Made by a program: the position numbers and the translations under genes
Shown: piece after piece, positions 61,166 through 64,000 of the stretch
How positions within the stretch are numbered: position 1 is the stretch's first letter
How the letters are laid out: each line of letters starts with the position of its first letter
From: Microvirga pudoricolor
Lineage (GTDB): Bacteria; Pseudomonadota; Alphaproteobacteria; Rhizobiales; Beijerinckiaceae
Assembly (NCBI RefSeq): GCF_016892705.1
Contig: NZ_JAFEMB010000001.1
Coordinates: 1,736,001-1,800,000 of the forward strand
Direction: 5' to 3'
DNA: 64,000 nt
Notes under the pieces: generated by a model
The model's database searches: none
Seen by the model: the letters and a program-made list of their open reading frames with translations, nothing else
What the model was told of the DNA's origin: nothing

Positions 61166-62500
61166 ATGCCCCTTGCGATGCCTCGCCCCATGAAACGTTC
61201 CGGGTCTACTCTGCATCAATTTGTTCAGCGCATCCCAGCCGACGTAAAGTCGAAGGTTCGGGGGATGCAGCTTGCTATCCCGGTCGGGGACACTTTCGTA
61301 ACGAAGAGCGTCTCAGCAAAGGCTGAGGACATTCGCGTGTCCCTCGGGACGCGAGACCCGCGAGAGGCTAGGGAGCGTCATGCGGCGGCTGTAGCTTACC
61401 TTGAAGGTGTGTGGCGAGCTGTTCGGGAGGGACCACGTCGCCTCACCCATAAGCAAGTCGTGGCCCTGGCTGGGGAGGTTTACCGCGACTTCACCAGCGC
61501 CATTGAGGATGATCCCGGAAGTCCAGAACTCTGGGCGAGCGTAACAATTGCGAACGTGCGGGCGGATCAGGGAAAATTCGGGCGGGCTGCTTTGAAGATC
61601 GGCTCAGAAGAACAGCTCCGGGCCGCGAGCATGGCGGAGCGATTTGGCCCGATAGCGGACACAACACTATCCAAGCATAGTCTGATTGTAGACGCCGATA
61701 GCCGAACCCGTTTGATCGAGCAGATCGGCGTGGCAATGCGGGAGGCTAGTGAGGGCCTGTTCTTCAATGCTCTTGGAGACTATGGACCCGACACGCGCAC
61801 CGACCGCTTCCCAGAGCTAAAGCAACCGGAAGTGCCAAAGCCTGCCGCGCCGGTTAAGCAGCGGGCCGGACGGTTCACGCTAACGGACTTGCTGGAGAAA
61901 ATGGCAGCCGAGCGGAGCTATGCGCCGAAAACGAAGGCGGAATGGGGTCGAAGCCTCAAGAGCCTTGTGACCCATGCGGGCGTTGATGACCCCGAACAAA
62001 TCACTCCAGAAGCAATCATCGCTTGGACGGATGAATTGGTTGCGAAGGGCCTTAGCGCCAAGACGATCAATGATGTTCACCTCGCTGCTGTGAGGGCGCT
62101 ATTCCGCTGGGCCAAAGGGAAGCGGCTTGTGTCCTCCAACCCAGCCGATGAGGCCCCGAAGGTGAGGCGGCGGGATGAAGGTGAGGGCAGGCGTGGGTTC
62201 ACACTTGCCGAAGCCGAGAAAGTCCTAACGGCGGCGATCAGGGAAGAGAGCCCGGTACGCCGCTGGCTCCCATGGCTGATGGCATACTCAGGAGCGCGAG
62301 CGGGCGAGGTGGCCCAACTCCGACAACAGGACGTAAAGCAAGAGCCTGAAACTGGCCTATGGTTCATTGAAATCACCCCGACTGCGGGCCGCCTCAAAAA
62401 TAAACCTTCTGCTCGCGTAGTGCCGCTTCACCCCCACTTGATCGACTTGGGTTTTGTCGAATGGGCACAAGGGCAGTCACGCGACCGTCTGTTCTACGAG
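61166..62500 (+). pseudogene. Truncated second tyrosine integrase
   Basis: Starts at MPLAMPRPMKRSGSTLHQFV with a DUF6538-like N-terminus, then a SAM-like core-binding domain (FTLTDLLEKMAAERSYAPKT, LSAKTINDVHLAAVRALFRW) and catalytic box I (MAYSGARAGEVAQLRQQDV, with its Arg). It continues to HPHLIDLGFVEWAQGQSRDR, LFYEDQ, and then the frame passes into sequence antisense to a cupin gene. The HxxR and Tyr boxes are missing, so it must be inactive. It begins only 85 bases after attR, suggesting an older element in the same tRNA site whose right part has been deleted. Confidence 0.8.
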
Positions 62501-62863
62501 GATCAGGGACGCTTCCTCGGTCTCCGACGCATTCGCGATCACGTGGATGGCTCCGGCCGGAACATAGACGAAATCGCCGCCCTCCAGGATCACCTCCTGC
62601 CGCTCGCTTGCATCGCTTCTGGCGTGCCAGAGCTTGATCTTGCCGTAGAGGATGTACCAGACCACGTCGTTCTCGGCGTGATAGTGCGTCGGGTTTGGAC
62701 CGGCGCCTGGAACGAGAATGCTTCGTCCCATGGTGGCGTGCGGATTGTCGACGGTCTTGTCGCTGATGCCGAAGCCGATCCGCAGCGGCGGCTCGTAGCT
62801 GACGTCGGTTCCGATGCTGGCTTGGCGCACGACCGTAACGACCTGCTTTTCGAAGGGTACCAT
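62477..62863 (-). CDS. Cupin-domain protein, C-terminus altered by the element junction
   Basis: A 128-aa cupin: metal-binding motif 1 PNPTHYHAENDVVWYILYGK (HxH-x4-E-like) and motif 2 VYVPAGAIHVIANAS. The N-terminus is MVPFEKQVVTVVRQASIGT. After ETEEASL the frame passes into the region antisense to the truncated integrase and stops after a few residues (ILVEQTVA). The natural C-terminus was probably lost at the junction near 62495-62510. The core barrel seems complete, so activity is possible. It lies 39 bases downstream of the binding-protein gene and is probably in one operon with it. Confidence 0.8.
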   Translation of the reverse strand: MVPFEKQVVTVVRQASIGTDVSYEPPLRIGFGISDKTVDNPHATMGRSILVPGAGPNPTHYHAENDVVWYILYGKIKLWHARSDASERQEVILEGGDFVYVPAGAIHVIANASETEEASLILVEQTVA

Positions 62864-62902
62864 GTGTGTCTCCTGAGGGTTGCGAGTGGATCTATCGAGG
62901 CC

Positions 62903-63985
62903 TTACTTCAGGGCGCCCTTGCACTCCGAGACGCTCGCCGGCAGAGGCGGGAGATCGTCGAAGAGCTGGGGCTGGTCCTTGGCGACCTTGTCGAGGATGC
63001 TGCGCTCGGCGAACTCGCCGGCCGACTTGAATCCGGCGCCCTTGATCAGCCCCTCCTTGACCATGTCGTTTCCGGTTCTCAAAAGACCTTCGTCGGTGCA
63101 CACGGAAATGCGAGGGTCCCAAGCCATTTGCTTGATGCCTTCGATGGCGTCCGTGATGTTCAGTCCGTCAAGGTGATACGTCGCGATCTTGGCGGTCTCC
63201 TCCGGATTCTTCCGGACGAATTGGGTGCCTTCCGCAAGGCCGATCGCAAACTTCTCAAGGAGGCTCTTGTTCTCGGCGATGTACTTTTCGTTGGCCAGGA
63301 CGCCGATGACATCCGCGACAAGCCCCGGCGCGCCCCGGCTGACGGCGACGGAGTTCTCACCGAGTTCGCGCAGGCTCTGCGACAGATAGGGTTCCCACGG
63401 CACGGTTGCGTCGACCAGGCCCTGCGCCAGGGAGATCGGCATGTCGGGGACGGGGACGTTGACGACCTGAACCTGCTTGATGTCGAGGCCGTTCCGGGCC
63501 AGGTACTCGCGCAGGTAGACCTCCTGGGTGCTGCCCGCGAGGCTGCCGATCTTCTTGCCGACGAGTGACTTGGCTTCCTTCGAGACGCCGCGATCGGTCC
63601 TGCCGATGATGCCGCGCCCGCCCGCCACCGCGATGTAGGCGGCGTCGTTGTAGTAGGGGATCACGCCCTTGAGCATGTTGCCGCTGGCACGGGCGCTGGC
63701 AGTGGTGGTGCCCATGTTGGCGCCGCCGAGCTGGGCCTCGCCCGCATTTAGCGCCTGGGTGATCTCGCGGCCGCTGGCAACCAGCTTGAGCCGGACGTTG
63801 AGGCCTTGCTTGGCCCAGTACCCGTTTTCAACCGCCGCAAAGGCGGGAGCACTGAAGAGGTTGTTGCCCAAGACGAAGACGATGTCTTTCGCCGGGCCTT
63901 GCTGGGCATGAGCGGCAGGTGCCGCAAGTAGCGCAAACGATGCGGCGAGCGCCACCATGGCCTGCCGTGCGATCTGACGTGGCAT
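62903..63985 (-). CDS. NitT/TauT-type ABC transporter substrate-binding protein
   Basis: A 360-aa periplasmic protein: signal peptide (about 1-27, ending AAPAAHAQQ), then an NMT1/SsuA-like binding fold (APAFAAVENGYWAKQGLNVR, LGGANMGTTTASARAS, KKIGSLAGSTQEVYLREYLA, ARNGLDIKQVQVVNVPV, ATVPWEPYLSQSLRELG). The family carries nitrate, sulfonates, thiamine precursors or similar small molecules; the ligand cannot be told. The permease and ATPase genes are not in the window and may lie beyond the right edge. Confidence 0.9.
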   Translation of the reverse strand: MPRQIARQAMVALAASFALLAAPAAHAQQGPAKDIVFVLGNNLFSAPAFAAVENGYWAKQGLNVRLKLVASGREITQALNAGEAQLGGANMGTTTASARASGNMLKGVIPYYNDAAYIAVAGGRGIIGRTDRGVSKEAKSLVGKKIGSLAGSTQEVYLREYLARNGLDIKQVQVVNVPVPDMPISLAQGLVDATVPWEPYLSQSLRELGENSVAVSRGAPGLVADVIGVLANEKYIAENKSLLEKFAIGLAEGTQFVRKNPEETAKIATYHLDGLNITDAIEGIKQMAWDPRISVCTDEGLLRTGNDMVKEGLIKGAGFKSAGEFAERSILDKVAKDQPQLFDDLPPLPASVSECKGALK

Positions 63986-64000
63986 AAGGATTCCTCCGTT

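Noticed and set aside
61166..63568. An 800-codon fusion protein of integrase and downstream sequence
   Set aside because: After about 62500 the frame is only the antisense of the cupin and binding-protein genes; the integrase is truncated, not fused to a new domain.
1..64000. CRISPR arrays and cas genes
   Set aside because: No regularly spaced direct repeats and no Cas-like proteins were found; the only closely repeated boxes (53830-53937) are too short and irregular.

Overview
The window is GC-rich DNA from an alphaproteobacterium, most likely Hyphomicrobiales (Rhizobiales) and plausibly Methylobacteriaceae such as Microvirga. This rests on the codon bias, the gene orders ffh-rpsP-rimM-trmD-rplS-leuC and hslU/hslV beside hisB-H-A-F-E-coaA, the glnK-amtB pair and rhizobial-type palindromic repeats. 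The genus is an inference; no rRNA is present.

Core blocks. 0-3.4 kb: a LysR regulator divergent from an aldo/keto reductase, then a UbiH-type monooxygenase. 6-8.8 kb: tesB, then glnK-amtB behind a sigma-54 promoter. 9-11 kb: a copper-delivery cluster (Sco, a DUF1775-PCuAC fusion, a DUF2946-like protein). 11-19 kb: ftsK, yciB, ftsY, a pseudouridine synthase, mtaB and dapF, followed by a small RNA that exposes an anti-Shine-Dalgarno loop. 22-28 kb: SRP, ribosomal and tRNA-modification genes and leuC. 28-33 kb: small metallopeptidase/YdcF/DsbB genes and hslUV. 33-40 kb: the his cluster and coaA, interrupted by a DUF3800 gene and a short promoter-terminator unit. 40-45.5 kb: a 2-hydroxyacid dehydrogenase, a toxin-antitoxin pair, an amine oxidase, an EI24-type membrane protein and an NDUFA9-like protein.

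Accessory regions. At 3.4-5.8 kb lies a small, lower-GC patch with a winged-helix gene, a ParE-type toxin-antitoxin pair and a tRNA-Arg(UCU)-like gene. That gene carries a 12-bp hairpin in its anticodon loop, at the canonical tRNA intron position. From 45.7 to 61.1 kb is an integrative island in tRNA-Leu(CAG), bounded by 19-bp direct repeats, with a tyrosine integrase and an AlpA-like excisionase. Its cargo includes an RTX/FG-GAP secreted protein, a serine recombinase with a cluster of GGTTCA sites, a Shedu-type nuclease, a type IIG restriction-modification enzyme, and a reverse transcriptase overlapped by a small ORF. These look like a phage-defence set. A second, truncated integrase follows directly and is fused at its broken end to a chromosomal cupin gene, next to a NitT/TauT-type binding protein at the right edge.

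The best candidates for something undescribed are the hairpin-bearing tRNA-like gene (4792-4897), the small-ORF plus reverse transcriptase module (59131-60079), the anti-SD small RNA (about 19082-19171) and the short transcript behind hisA (about 36071-36138). All are read from sequence alone; no database search was possible.
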